A DNA stretch of 64,000 nt from Paludibacter propionicigenes WB4 (GTDB lineage: Bacteria; Bacteroidota; Bacteroidia; Bacteroidales; Paludibacteraceae): positions 1,984,001-2,048,000 of the forward strand of contig NC_014734.1 of NCBI RefSeq assembly GCF_000183135.1. Reading direction: 5' to 3'. The notes beneath the pieces were generated by a model. That model did not search any database. It had not been told where the DNA came from and worked only from the letters and a program-made list of their open reading frames with translations. Positions 27,936 to 37,519 of the stretch are shown piece by piece; position 1 is the first letter of the stretch; the number at the start of each line of letters is the position of its first letter. A program made the translations under genes and the position numbers.

Positions 27936-27986
27936 TGCTGTCTTTATCTATTGTTTGTCATTAATCACCTAACCCTTACTATACTT

Positions 27987-28352
27987 ATGAACCACACATC
28001 CCCGAAATTGCCTATCCATGCGGGTTTCGCATATTATGTAAAACTGGTTAACCCCGCCAACAATCCGACAAAACATCCCTTATATACTCAAACGGTTTTC
28101 AGCCGCGCAATAAGGTCTGACAAGCTCACAACGACGTCTGACTTTTACACAATGACATCTGTCAACTACACAACAATGTCTGTCGCGCGCACAATGGCAT
28201 CTGCCGATCTCACATTGAAGTCTGACAAGTTCACAATGACACCAGTCGCACACGCAACGCCATCTGTACGACGCACAACGAGCAAATATCTATTCGCACT
28301 CCATTTTAATTTCGATAATAGGCAATTGTCGACAGGCAATTCTCCATTATAA
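27987..28352 (+). CDS. Unknown open frame built around a seven-residue tandem repeat
   Basis: 121 residues from the ATG at 27987. A non-repetitive start ('IHAGFAYYVKLVNPANNP') is followed by eight seven-residue units of pattern [SP]-x-x-x-T-x-x (for example SDKLTTT, SDFYTMT, SVNYTTM, SVARTMA) encoded by perfect-length 21-base units at 28116-28283. The end is low-complexity. No signal peptide, membrane segment or known domain is seen. Variation between units changes amino acids as freely as silent positions, so the frame may not be translated and the repeat may act as DNA or RNA. It precedes the helical protein gene at 28396 by 43 bp and may share its transcript. Confidence 0.4.
   Translation: MNHTSPKLPIHAGFAYYVKLVNPANNPTKHPLYTQTVFSRAIRSDKLTTTSDFYTMTSVNYTTMSVARTMASADLTLKSDKFTMTPVAHATPSVRRTTSKYLFALHFNFDNRQLSTGNSPL
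28116..28283 (+). repeat. Eight-unit 21-bp tandem repeat
   Basis: Eight contiguous units of exactly 21 bases. TCTG opens seven of eight, and CACA sits at positions 12-15 of seven of eight. The six or seven bases in between vary freely. Unit 7 (28242-28262) is the most diverged. The period equals seven codons and also two DNA helical turns. Confidence 0.9.
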
Positions 28353-28395
28353 AAATCAAAAACAAATCATTAACTCTAAAACTGTATTTAAAATT

Positions 28396-29091
28396 ATGAC
28401 CAGAAAATTGATTAATTTGTTAGACATGTTGAAAAGCGTACTTCGTTTTTTCGACGAAAACCCACAATTGTTTGAAGGCAAACCAGCACTACAACAGGCG
28501 GTTGAAAAACTGAGAAATTACGTTGCCGAAGTGGAAGCACTTGAACTAGAGCAAGCCAAAAATGCAAAAACAGAGACAGCATTAAAAGGCGAAACCAAAA
28601 CAGCTTTAATAAATGCTGCTTTAAAAGTGCTGGCAGGCATAGGTGCACACGCTGCGGCTACTAATGACAGCCGTCTGAAGATGGATTCGGACATCACGGA
28701 GTATGACCTGAACCGCTTGCGTCAAAACGACCTGATTACAGAGATTCATACTATTTACGACATGGCGTTGCCCTTAATGCCTTATCTGTCAACCTGGCAC
28801 GTGGCGCAACAAGACATTGATGCGCTCAACACCAATTCGACCGAATTTGATGCAAAAGATCCCGCCATCAAAAACATCAAAGCGCGCTCAGCAAAAGCCA
28901 CTGCCGACATCAAAGCAAAACTGGACGAAGCCTACAACTTCACCAAAGACTCGCTCGATGCCATGATGCTGCCATACAAAACCGTAAACCCAACGGCATA
29001 CGGCCATTATCAGAATGCCCGCGAAATAATTCACACAGCCGGTGGACATAAAAAGGGAACTGCACCCGATGCCAACGCAACGGGGAAATAA
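28396..29091 (+). CDS. Unknown all-helical protein
   Basis: 231 residues, no signal peptide or membrane segment. Predicted to be nearly all alpha-helix: 'LINLLDMLKSVLRFFDENP', 'ALQQAVEKLRNYVAEVEALE', an Ala-rich centre ('ALINAALKVLAGIGAHAAA') and 'YNFTKDSLDAMMLPYK'. It resembles in layout a family of 200-240-residue uncharacterised helical proteins common in Bacteroidota, but I cannot name it. It follows the repeat-bearing frame and is closed by a hairpin at 29104-29126. No function is assigned. Confidence 0.75.
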   Translation: MTRKLINLLDMLKSVLRFFDENPQLFEGKPALQQAVEKLRNYVAEVEALELEQAKNAKTETALKGETKTALINAALKVLAGIGAHAAATNDSRLKMDSDITEYDLNRLRQNDLITEIHTIYDMALPLMPYLSTWHVAQQDIDALNTNSTEFDAKDPAIKNIKARSAKATADIKAKLDEAYNFTKDSLDAMMLPYKTVNPTAYGHYQNAREIIHTAGGHKKGTAPDANATGK

Positions 29092-29103
29092 ATGAGGATT
29101 GAG

Positions 29104-29126
29104 AGGGGCGCAAGGTTTGCGCCCCT
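29104..29126 (+). terminator. GC-rich hairpin after the helical protein gene
   Basis: Perfect 10-bp stem AGGGGCGCAA/TTGCGCCCCT with a 3-base loop, 13 bases past the stop codon. There is no T-run after it, so it may be a weak terminator or a 3'-end stabiliser. Confidence 0.5.
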
Positions 29127-29186
29127 ATTCGAACATTACAAATATAACTAAACTTATAAAGTTATTAATTATTCAACAAAAAAGAA

Positions 29187-29194
29187 TAATTTTG
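29187..29194 (+). promoter_or_regulatory. -7 box for the DUF262-HNH gene
   Basis: TAATTTTG matches TAnnTTTG; transcription would start near 29201, leaving a leader of about 120 A+T-rich bases before the ATG at 29320. Confidence 0.4.
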
Positions 29195-29319
29195 CAAATT
29201 AAGCCCTTAAGGGTAAATATATTTACTCAGTATATATATTTTTATTTTAGATTACATTGATATTATCCAATATAATCTGCCATATTCAACACAAAAATGA
29301 TAACTACAATTTAAAAACT

Positions 29320-30867
29320 ATGTCAAAAGTAAATTTAGATGCTCTTATACCAAGAGAGGACTTTGAAATTTCGGGAGTACAAAATTCGACGAACTTATTT
29401 AGTTCTATTTCTATCACAAATTTTACTGGTGGTTTTTTCTACCCTTTCTTAAGAAAACCAGACTTTCAAAGAGAAACAAACGAATGGGAGAGTAAAAAGA
29501 TCATAGAATTCATTGAAAGCTATATAAATGGAGAATTAATTCCTGCGATCATTTTGTGGCGTAGTCAGACTGGATTATATTTTGTAATAGATGGAGCACA
29601 CAGATTAAGCGCCTTAATTTCATGGATAAATGATGATTATGGCGACGGTGAGATATCTAAAAAATTTTACAACTCCATTATTAACGAAGAACAAATAGAC
29701 GTTGCGAATAAGACAAGACAACTCGTCAACAAAAGAATTGGAAAGTACCTAGATATAATTAAAGCCCCTAATAACATAAATTCAAATCCTATTTTTGTTG
29801 AAAGGGCAAAAAATCTTGGAGCATATTCAATTCAAGTGCAATGGGTTGATGGAGATGCTAAGAAAGCAGAAAATTCATTCTTCAAAATCAATCAACAAGC
29901 TTCAAAAATCGACCCTACTGAATTAAAGATTCTACAATCAAGAAAAAAACCAAACTGCATAGCTGCTAGAGGTATTATTAGAGGTGGGCAAGGACACAAA
30001 TATTGGGCTGACTTCTCCGCAGAGAATCAAGCAGAGATTCAAAAATTGTCAAAAGAAATTCACGATATAATTTATAGTCCTGTTTTAAAAACACCTGTAA
30101 AGACTCTAGATATACCAATTGGTGGTAAATTATTTTCAGCACAAAGCCTTCCTTTAATTTTGGAATTTGTCAATATGTCTAATAAAATAGATGATGACTT
30201 TTCAAAAACTTTAAATGATGACAAAGAAGGAGATGTGACAATTAATTATTTAAAGCAAGCAAGAAAAATCGCCTGGAGGATAAATAGTGTTCATCCATCC
30301 TCACTTGGCCTACATCCAATTGTTTACTTTTATTCTATTGAGGGAAAACATAAACCTGCATCATTTTACTATATAGTTGCTTTCTTATTAGAACTTGAAA
30401 GAAAAAGTTACTTTAATAATTTCATCAAAGCTAGAGAACAATTTGAGAAGTTTTTGCTTGATTATGACTACATTATAACCCAAATCACAAGAAATTTTAG
30501 AAGTGCGACAAGGAGTATTCCTCATGTTGTTGATTTTTTCTTAATTCTCATTTCTGATTTAAATAACAATATCACTCTCAATGAATCTATTCAGAAAATA
30601 GTAAAAACAGAAAAATTCAAGTTTCTAAAACTTGAGGATAATGAAAATGAGAGTAATGAGTATAAAGATTTCACCACAGATACAAAATCAGAAGTGTTTA
30701 TAAGGGAAGCAATAAAAAACGGATTAAGATGTAAAATTTGTAACGGTTTCCTTCATAAAAATGCCATTTCAATTGATCACATTCAAAGAAAAGAAGATGG
30801 AGGTTTAGGAATTCCAGACAATGGTCAACTTACACATCCTTACTGTAATACTACATATAAGAACTAA
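29320..30867 (+). CDS. DUF262 (ParB-like) protein with C-terminal HNH nuclease
   Basis: 515 residues from the ATG at 29320; an earlier ATG at 29257 would add 21 residues of no clear character. The DUF262/ParB-like domain (about 20-200) contains 'KPDFQRETNEW' and 'YFVIDGAHRLSAL', the DGQHR-type nucleotide-binding motif. The last 50 residues form an HNH/McrA-like nuclease: 'CKICNGFL', 'ISIDHIQRKEDGG' (catalytic His) and 'LTHPYCN'. DUF262 plus HNH is the architecture of GmrSD-type and related phage-restriction nucleases. The gene is visibly richer in A+T than htpG downstream, stands alone, and lies next to repeat-rich DNA, all consistent with acquisition. A single-gene antiphage role is inference. 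Confidence 0.85.
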   Translation: MSKVNLDALIPREDFEISGVQNSTNLFSSISITNFTGGFFYPFLRKPDFQRETNEWESKKIIEFIESYINGELIPAIILWRSQTGLYFVIDGAHRLSALISWINDDYGDGEISKKFYNSIINEEQIDVANKTRQLVNKRIGKYLDIIKAPNNINSNPIFVERAKNLGAYSIQVQWVDGDAKKAENSFFKINQQASKIDPTELKILQSRKKPNCIAARGIIRGGQGHKYWADFSAENQAEIQKLSKEIHDIIYSPVLKTPVKTLDIPIGGKLFSAQSLPLILEFVNMSNKIDDDFSKTLNDDKEGDVTINYLKQARKIAWRINSVHPSSLGLHPIVYFYSIEGKHKPASFYYIVAFLLELERKSYFNNFIKAREQFEKFLLDYDYIITQITRNFRSATRSIPHVVDFFLILISDLNNNITLNESIQKIVKTEKFKFLKLEDNENESNEYKDFTTDTKSEVFIREAIKNGLRCKICNGFLHKNAISIDHIQRKEDGGLGIPDNGQLTHPYCNTTYKN

Positions 30868-30980
30868 GTGGCAGAATCTGATTAACCAACTTGTTGGCTC
30901 AATTCTGCAAGTAGTTTTACTCGCACCAATGCGTATATCTATAATACGTGCCAAATAAATGTCATTGAAATCCGTCTTTC

Positions 30981-31195
30981 ATGCTGAAGCATCTTTGGGC
31001 TGTAAGCCCGGTATACACTAGCCCAATGCAAAACGAAGTGACGCGTTGGGTTTAGTTCCACAAATGCGCAATGCGCCCTGAAAGGGCAATATATTTGTTT
31101 CATCACATTATGCCGGGCTTGCAGCCCGAAAACCTATCCCACTCATAAAACCCCAAGGCTTCACCTTGGGCTAGTATATAGTAGCCTTACAGGCT
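30981..31195. repeat. Cluster of seven small GC-rich hairpins
   Basis: Successive dyads: ATGCT/AGCAT (30981-30992), GGGCT/AGCCC (30997-31009), an imperfect 10-bp stem (31020-31053), GCCCT/AGGGC (31075-31087), CGGGCT/AGCCCG (31114-31128), CCCAAGG/CCTTGGG (31152-31170) and AGCCT/AGGCT (31183-31195). Packed dyads of this sort are a known style of dispersed intergenic element in Bacteroidota, probably mobilised in trans. No open frame is present. Confidence 0.65.
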
Positions 31196-31420
31196 GTCTT
31201 TCCACATTGCAATTATCATATTCAACGCACAAACTCCCGCACACCGAAATCTTCCCTTTTGATAAAGGGAAGTACCCGCAGGGGGAAGGGTTAGAAAAAC
31301 AGAATTCAATCGAGAGACGCGCAACCCGACGAAGGGTTAGAAAAATTAATCTCCGCCAATTATGAACTATGCATTATGAATTATGCATTAATTCCTGTCA
31401 TTCTGTCACCCCTGCCCCGC

Positions 31421-31436
31421 TGGCACTTTTTTTGAA
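31421..31436 (+). promoter_or_regulatory. Sigma-54-like -24/-12 promoter of htpG
   Basis: TGGCAC followed with correct spacing by TTGAA: GG at 31422-31423 and the -12 element's TTG ending at 31434, compared with TGGCACG-N4-TTGCW. Only the -12 C and the G after CAC differ. The start would be near 31446, leaving a leader of about 100 bases. No TAnnTTTG box is seen closer to the gene. Confidence 0.5.
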
Positions 31437-31545
31437 TAGCACAACACCGCACAACCTATAAATCGGAGTACGACTCAACGTCGCGCCCCGATTAAGCACT
31501 TATAAAACAAATCAACATATTAAACCAATTAACTTATAGATTACA

Positions 31546-33600
31546 ATGGGTAAAGGAAACATCGGGGTTACGAGTGATAATATTTTCCCCGTTATCAAGA
31601 AATTTTTGTACAGCGATCACGAAATCTTTTTGCGTGAATTAGTATCGAATGCCGTAGATGCCACACAAAAGCTCAAAACGTTGGCAGCCGTTGGCGAATA
31701 CAAAGGCGAACTTGGCGACCTCACCGTGCGCGTGGCCATCGACAAAAAGAAAGGCACACTGACCATTTCCGACCGCGGAATAGGGATGACCGCCGACGAA
31801 ATTGACAAGTACATCAACCAGATTGCTTTCTCGGGAGCCGAAGAGTTTTTGGAAAAATACAAAAACGATGCGCAAGCCATTATCGGTCACTTCGGACTTG
31901 GTTTCTATTCCTCGTTCATGGTATCCAAACAAGTTGAAATCTTTACACAGTCGCACAAAGAAGACACCGTAGCTCAGCACTGGGCATGCGATGGTAGCCC
32001 CGAGTACAACCTGGAAGACACCATCAAAGCCGACCGCGGAACTGACATTGTATTGCACATCGACGATGAAAACAAAGACTTCCTCGAAGAATCAAAAATC
32101 CAGGAATTGCTCACCAAATACTGTAAGTTTCTCCCTATCGAAATTGCTTTCGGCAAAAAGAAAGAATGGAAAGACGGCAAAAACGTAGAAACCGATCAGG
32201 ACAACATCATCAACAATACCAACCCTGCCTGGACACGTAAACCTACCGACCTGACAGAAGAAGACTACAGCAATTTCTATCGCGAGCTAAACCCAATGAG
32301 CGAAGATCCGTTGTTCCACATTCACCTCAACGTAGATTATCCGTTCAACCTTACAGGTATTCTGTATTTCCCAAAAATCAAGAACAACATCGACATGCAG
32401 CGCAACAAAATTCAGCTGTATTGCAATCAGGTGTACGTTACCGACCACGTGGAAAACATCGTACCCGAATACCTGACGCTGTTGCACGGTGTGATTGATT
32501 CACCCGATATTCCGTTGAACGTTTCGCGCAGCTACCTGCAAAGCGACGGTAACGTGAAAAAGATTTCAAGCCATATCACCAAAAAGGTGGCTGACCGCCT
32601 GAACGAAATTTTCAAAGCCGACCGTACTGCCTTCGAAGAAAAATGGGATAACCTCAAACTCTTCATCCAATACGGCATGCTCAGCGACGAAAAATTCTAC
32701 GAACGTGGCGAAAAATTCGCTTTACTGAAAAATGTCGATGGAAAATACTTCACCTTCGAAGAATACAAAACATTAGTGGGCGAAAACCAAAAAGACAAAA
32801 ACGGCGACCTTATTTACCTGTACGCCAGCAACGCCGACGAACAATACAGCTACATTCAACACGCCAAAGACAAAGGTTATGACGTGCTGATTATGGACGG
32901 ACAACTGGACGTACACGTGGTAAGCCAACTGGAACAAAAATTCGAGAAAACGCGTTTCGTTCGTGTTGACAGCGATGTTATTGACAAAATCATTCAAAAA
33001 AATGACGACAATAAAGTAACTCTCACCAACGACCAACGCGATGCTCTCGTTACCGTTTTCGAATCGCAGATTCCTACGCTGGACAAAACCAATTTCATTG
33101 TAACTTTTGAACAACTTTCGGCTACTGCCAATCCTGTTTTCGTTACTCAAAACGAATTTATGCGCCGCATGAAAGAAATGTCGGCACTACAAGGCGGCAT
33201 GATGGGCTTCTACGGCGAAATGCCCGACAGCTATAACCTGGTGGTAAATACGGCTCACCCCGTTATCGAAAAACTGCTGACCGAAGAAGAAACAGCCTGC
33301 AAAACAGAAGTAAGTCCGTTTGCTACTGAACTGACTCTTGCCGAAGAAAAGAAATCGACGTTGAAAGACAACCAGAAAGGCAAAAAAGACGAAGAAATCC
33401 CAAGCGAAGAAAAAGCCCAACTGGAAGAACTGGAAAAACAAATTCAGGATCTTACCGACAAGAAAAAGGCTGTTTACAAAGCGTTTGCCGGCAACAACAA
33501 ACAAGTACGTCAGTTAATTGACCTGGCACTATTGGCAAACAACATGCTGAAAGGCGAAGCGTTAGCCAACTTTGTAAAACGAAGCGTAGATCTTTTATAA
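31546..33600 (+). CDS. htpG: Molecular chaperone HtpG (Hsp90)
   Basis: ATP-dependent cytoplasmic chaperone, 684 residues. The N-terminal GHKL ATPase shows 'ELVSNAVDA' (catalytic Glu and ATP Asn), 'ISDRGIGM' and 'GHFGLGFYS'. The middle domain carries 'NIYV'-like client/ATP segments and the Arg-containing 'LNVSRSYLQSD'. The C-terminal dimerisation domain follows, with an added Lys/Glu-rich segment at about 600-645 ('EKKSTLKDNQKGKKDEE') that looks unstructured or coiled-coil. There is no eukaryotic MEEVD tail. It is a single-gene unit with a sigma-54-like promoter and a strong terminator at 33625-33662. Confidence 0.97.
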   Translation: MGKGNIGVTSDNIFPVIKKFLYSDHEIFLRELVSNAVDATQKLKTLAAVGEYKGELGDLTVRVAIDKKKGTLTISDRGIGMTADEIDKYINQIAFSGAEEFLEKYKNDAQAIIGHFGLGFYSSFMVSKQVEIFTQSHKEDTVAQHWACDGSPEYNLEDTIKADRGTDIVLHIDDENKDFLEESKIQELLTKYCKFLPIEIAFGKKKEWKDGKNVETDQDNIINNTNPAWTRKPTDLTEEDYSNFYRELNPMSEDPLFHIHLNVDYPFNLTGILYFPKIKNNIDMQRNKIQLYCNQVYVTDHVENIVPEYLTLLHGVIDSPDIPLNVSRSYLQSDGNVKKISSHITKKVADRLNEIFKADRTAFEEKWDNLKLFIQYGMLSDEKFYERGEKFALLKNVDGKYFTFEEYKTLVGENQKDKNGDLIYLYASNADEQYSYIQHAKDKGYDVLIMDGQLDVHVVSQLEQKFEKTRFVRVDSDVIDKIIQKNDDNKVTLTNDQRDALVTVFESQIPTLDKTNFIVTFEQLSATANPVFVTQNEFMRRMKEMSALQGGMMGFYGEMPDSYNLVVNTAHPVIEKLLTEEETACKTEVSPFATELTLAEEKKSTLKDNQKGKKDEEIPSEEKAQLEELEKQIQDLTDKKKAVYKAFAGNNKQVRQLIDLALLANNMLKGEALANFVKRSVDLL

Positions 33601-33624
33601 TTGATAGTCGAAAATTGAAAATTT

Positions 33625-33662
33625 ACCGGCGATAGGACTTTATGTTCTATCGCCGGTTTTTT
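33625..33662 (+). terminator. Rho-independent terminator of htpG
   Basis: Perfect 11-bp stem ACCGGCGATAG (33625-33635) with 33647-33657, 11-base loop, then a run of T. Confidence 0.9.
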
Positions 33663-33765
33663 ATTCAGCAGCAGTGAGCCCGAATATTGAATCTATGCCC
33701 GACCAAATAAATATCAAATTGAAACTTATTTCAATCCTGCGTTTTAAATTTCAAAACAAATTCCC

Positions 33766-33773
33766 TATTTTTG
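33766..33773 (+). promoter_or_regulatory. -7 box for the chorismate mutase gene
   Basis: TATTTTTG matches TAnnTTTG. Transcription from about 33780 leaves a short leader before the TTG start at 33808. Confidence 0.5.
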
Positions 33774-33807
33774 TGCGACTTTTACACAAATATAAAACAT
33801 TGCGGCT

Positions 33808-34131
33808 TTGAATCTGACAAAAAAACCTTCCGAATGCATAAGCAAAGACGAAATTCGTCATCAAATTGATATCATTGATAAAGAAATCATTGCACTGTTT
33901 GCACTGCGTTTTCAATATGTCAGCGAAATTGTGAAATACAAGAACGATGCAGAAAGCGTGGTAGCGCAGGATCGCAAAGATCATGTGATAAAAGTGCGTG
34001 GCGAATGGGCAGAAAATCACGGGTTAGACAAAGATACTTTCGAACAGATTTACCGCTTTCTGGTAGATCATAATATCGGCAAAGAGTTGGAAATTCTGGG
34101 AAGAAGACCCCAAACCCCTAAAGGGGCTTAA
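33808..34131 (+). CDS. AroQ-type chorismate mutase
   Basis: 107 residues, all helical. 'RHQIDIIDKEIIALFALRFQYV' covers the first long AroQ helix; the conserved Arg/Lys and Gln/Glu positions ('KYKND', 'QDRKDHVIKVR', 'FLVDHNIGKE') follow. It rearranges chorismate to prephenate, or may be a PchB-like isochorismate lyase, which has the same fold. The start codon is TTG at 33808: the frame is closed by TAA at 33793 and has no ATG before the first conserved helix. The last nine residues (RRPQTPKGA) are encoded by a copy of the dispersed palindromic repeat, so the true domain ends near 'ELEILG'. It precedes the aldolase gene. Confidence 0.85.
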   Translation: MNLTKKPSECISKDEIRHQIDIIDKEIIALFALRFQYVSEIVKYKNDAESVVAQDRKDHVIKVRGEWAENHGLDKDTFEQIYRFLVDHNIGKELEILGRRPQTPKGA

Positions 34132-34206
34132 GAGTCAAATCAACAACAAACAATAATTAATCAAATAACAACTAATCAAAAAGCCCCCTTTAGGGGGTTG
34201 GGGGTC
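34107..34206. repeat. Inverted pair of CCCCTAAA/GGGG palindromic elements
   Basis: Copy one (34108-34127) reads CCCCAAACCCCTAAAGGGGC and overlaps the 3' end of the chorismate mutase gene. Copy two (34182-34206) is the reverse complement with longer G-runs and ends five bases before the ATG of the aldolase gene. They face each other across about 54 bases and could pair into one long stem in the transcript. Confidence 0.7.
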
Positions 34207-34211
34207 AACAG

Positions 34212-35162
34212 ATGTACAAACAAGAAATTAAAGTAATGGACTGCACCGTGCGCGACGGTGGGCTGATGAATAAATGGCAATTTTCCGACAACTTCGTTCG
34301 TGGAGTTTACAACGCCTGTGTGGAAGCCGGAATCGATTATATGGAGATCGGTTATCTGAGCAGCGAAAAAGCATTCGACCGCAGCGTGTATGGACCGTGG
34401 AAATTCTGCCTGCAAAAAGACCTTGAACGCATTGTAGGCAAAAACGAAACCAACCTGAAACTCTCGGCCATGGCAGATATTGGTCGCATTGAGTTGGACG
34501 ACATTCCGATGGCTGCCGACAGTGCGTTGGATATGATTCGTGTTGCTTGTTACGTACATCAAGTAGATAAAGCTGTTGCTTTGGCTCATCACTGTATGGA
34601 CAAAGGCTACGAAGTTTGTATCAATTTAATGGCCGTTTCTACGGTAAACGAGCACGAACTGGACGAGGCTTTGAAAGATATCGCAGCTTCACGCGTTAAG
34701 ACCTTCTATGCTGTTGATAGCTACGGAAGCATGTACGTAGAATCCATTCAGCACCTGGTGCGCAAATACATAAATGCCCTGCCCGGAAAAGAGATAGGAA
34801 TACATGCACACAACAACATGCAGATGGCTATGTCAAACACCTACACCGCCATTATGGAAGGCTGCACTATGCTGGATGCCACATTGATGGGACTTGGTCG
34901 TGGTGCCGGAAATTGCCCGATAGAAATTCTTATTGCCTTCCTCAAAAATCCAAAATACCGCTTGCTGCCTTTATTGCAGGTTATTCAGGATTACGTTCAC
35001 CCAATGCAAAGTCAAATCGACTGGGGATATCACATTCCTTATCTTATTTCGGGAGCTTTAAACGCCCACCCGCGTCGCAGTCTGGAATGGATGGATTCCG
35101 ACAAGAAAAATGATTTCGTGACGTTTATGAAAGAAATGCACGACAACGAAATATTGGAATAA
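34212..35162 (+). CDS. DRE-TIM metallolyase-type aldolase (HMGL-like)
   Basis: 316 residues of TIM barrel. 'VMDCTVRDGGLMN' is the DRE-TIM signature (here D-C-T-x-R-D-G-G), and 'GIHAHNNMQMAMSNT' supplies the HxH metal ligands. 'MLDATLMGLGRGAGNCPIE' also fits 4-hydroxy-2-oxovalerate aldolase-like proteins. Members cleave or form C-C bonds next to a carboxylate using a divalent metal. The substrate is unknown. The short gap to chorismate mutase suggests one transcript, but no pathway linking them is evident. The ATG at 34212 is preceded directly by the palindromic element. A terminator follows at 35217. Confidence 0.85.
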   Translation: MYKQEIKVMDCTVRDGGLMNKWQFSDNFVRGVYNACVEAGIDYMEIGYLSSEKAFDRSVYGPWKFCLQKDLERIVGKNETNLKLSAMADIGRIELDDIPMAADSALDMIRVACYVHQVDKAVALAHHCMDKGYEVCINLMAVSTVNEHELDEALKDIAASRVKTFYAVDSYGSMYVESIQHLVRKYINALPGKEIGIHAHNNMQMAMSNTYTAIMEGCTMLDATLMGLGRGAGNCPIEILIAFLKNPKYRLLPLLQVIQDYVHPMQSQIDWGYHIPYLISGALNAHPRRSLEWMDSDKKNDFVTFMKEMHDNEILE

Positions 35163-35216
35163 TTTTTTTCAAATTCTCATAAATACAGCTAAACTGCTGT
35201 CATTTTCACAACCAAG

Positions 35217-35256
35217 AACTCCCTTTTGTTTAAGAACGAAAGGGAGTTTTATTTTG
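35217..35256 (+). terminator. Rho-independent terminator after the aldolase gene
   Basis: Perfect 10-bp stem AACTCCCTTT (35217-35226) with 35239-35248, 12-base loop, followed by TTATTTTG. It isolates the chorismate mutase-aldolase unit from gyrB. Confidence 0.85.
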
Positions 35257-35346
35257 CCATCAAAACAGATTAAATTTAATAGTTTCGCCCCTCATTCAAT
35301 TTTAAAAAACTACCCCAACAATAGCTGACATTTCAATAATTTATTG

Positions 35347-35354
35347 TATATTTG
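35347..35354 (+). promoter_or_regulatory. -7 box for gyrB
   Basis: TATATTTG matches TAnnTTTG; the transcript would start near 35361, about 80 bases before the ATG at 35441. Confidence 0.5.
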
Positions 35355-35428
35355 TCTGTTTTTCGAGATGGTACGCTTTACAAAAAACGAAAGCGATGAC
35401 ACATTCCTAAACATTTGTAATCAAATAA

Positions 35429-37405
<1,977 letters not shown>

Positions 37406-37519
37406 TATTGGGAAACGGTTTATTGGTTGAATGGTTTATTGGTTAGTTTATAAGGTCTGAGTGGCTAATCAACCGATGAACCAAACAACGAATCAACAAA
37501 TTTACCAATCAACCATATC

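Larger units (their letters stand above)
30868..31545. other. Repeat-rich intergenic region between the DUF262-HNH gene and htpG
   Basis: 678 bases without a convincing gene. In order: a two-part hairpin after the DUF262-HNH stop (GCAGAAT 30871-30877 with 30902-30908, inner CCAAC/GTTGG), a cluster of seven small hairpins (30981-31195), a 9-bp hairpin CTTCCCTTT/AAAGGGAAG (31251-31272), direct repeats of GAAGGGTTAGAAAAA, ATGCAT-type direct repeats near 31370-31390, and the sigma-54-like promoter of htpG. Confidence 0.7.

Noticed and set aside
27933-27986. Earlier ATG (27933) for the repeat-bearing frame
   Set aside because: It overlaps the -7 box at 27928-27935, so it would lie upstream of the transcript start.
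28116-28283. 21-bp units considered as a CRISPR array
   Set aside because: Repeat units abut without unique 30-40 base spacers, the conserved blocks are only four bases each, and no cas genes are present.
37406-37519. TTTATTGGTT-type repeats between gyrB and the LOG gene
   Set aside because: Short low-complexity spacer with no regular unit length; common intergenic texture rather than a defined element.
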